A DNA stretch of 5,380 nt from Acidithiobacillus sp. (lineage in GTDB: Bacteria > Pseudomonadota > Gammaproteobacteria > Acidithiobacillales > Acidithiobacillaceae). The position numbers and the translations under genes were made by a program. The first letter of the stretch is position 1. Every line of letters begins with the position of its first letter. The stretch covers positions 1-5,380 of the forward strand of contig JAPTWR010000182.1 in assembly GCA_028065135.1 (NCBI GenBank). Reading direction: 5' to 3'. Positions 5,122 through 5,380 of the stretch are shown in pieces. Below the pieces are notes generated by a model. It was not told the DNA's origin, made no database searches, and worked only from the letters and a program-made list of their open reading frames with translations.

Positions 5122-5380
5122 CAGGGACTCCTTCGTGGCCGAACTGGTGCGGGGCTTTGGGCGCCATCGTTTGTTGCAGCAGCCTCTTGTTGCGGTGTAG
5201 GCACCCGCAATGCCGGAAACTGCGCACGCACCGCCTTGAAGGCGTCACCGATGCTTTGTGAGCTGTCTCCCATGGCCGGGATGCGGCAGGTCAATGCTTC
5301 GAGATCTTCCAAATCGGCATTCAGACGGGTAAATCCCTCACGCTGCTTCTCCGCTGAACTGAATTCGGCGAGATATTGCC
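5121..5380 (-). CDS. C-terminal part of an unidentified protein, running off the right edge
   Basis: The minus-strand frame is open from the window edge to a TGA at 5121-5123, giving 85 visible residues. A charged helical part (QYLAEFSSAEKQREGF, then LNADLEDLEALTCRIP) leads to a second helix (IGDAFKAVRAQFPAL). The tail, about 27 residues, is rich in Pro, Ala, Gln and Arg and is probably disordered. A TTG at 5310-5312 could be mistaken for a start, but the frame continues upstream without a stop, so the real start lies outside. Its stop overlaps the start of the next gene (TGATG), so the two are very likely co-translated. No family is recognised from this fragment. Confidence 0.7.
   Translation of the reverse strand, partial: QYLAEFSSAEKQREGFTRLNADLEDLEALTCRIPAMGDSSQSIGDAFKAVRAQFPALRVPTPQQEAAATNDGAQSPAPVRPRRSP

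Overview
The window looks like part of a bacterial mobile-element or plasmid backbone. Four genes or gene remnants at the right end run leftward as a compact replication-type cluster. A single-ORF IS66-family insertion sequence interrupts the left end of that cluster. A small lipoprotein gene resembling plasmid entry-exclusion proteins, and a gene-poor, repeat-bearing stretch, lie further left. The moderately high GC content and the gene families suggest a proteobacterium. An acidophile such as Acidithiobacillus would fit, but nothing in the sequence proves a genus.

Right part (about 3141-5380, all minus strand). A partial gene entering from the right edge ends in a TGATG stop/start overlap with an unrecognised 149-residue gene. 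Thirteen bases later a Zn-ribbon plus Toprim primase-like protein begins; its start is corrected here to 4658. Another 33 bases downstream lies a small gene with an OB/cold-shock-like core. Spacing, shared strand and strong ribosome-binding sites suggest one transcript, with the promoter beyond the right edge. The primase points to plasmid, phage or ICE replication.

Middle (1650-3144). A complete 1495-bp IS66-type element carries 14-bp terminal inverted repeats (13/14 identical) and one 464-residue DDE transposase with an intact catalytic triad. Its right inverted repeat supplies the stop codon of the small OB-like gene, so that gene is probably truncated. No 8-bp target duplication flanks the element, which suggests a deletion or recombination at this junction.

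Left part (1-1649). A short minus-strand lipoprotein gene (1207-1485) has a clear lipobox and looks like the EexN entry-exclusion family. Below about 1200 no convincing intact gene is seen. The stretch holds a possible C-terminal gene end at the left edge followed by a hairpin, two tandem 22-bp units built on a perfect 13-bp palindrome, a diverged 85-bp direct repeat, and a possible decayed membrane-protein gene. It looks like a remnant or regulatory/intergenic zone.
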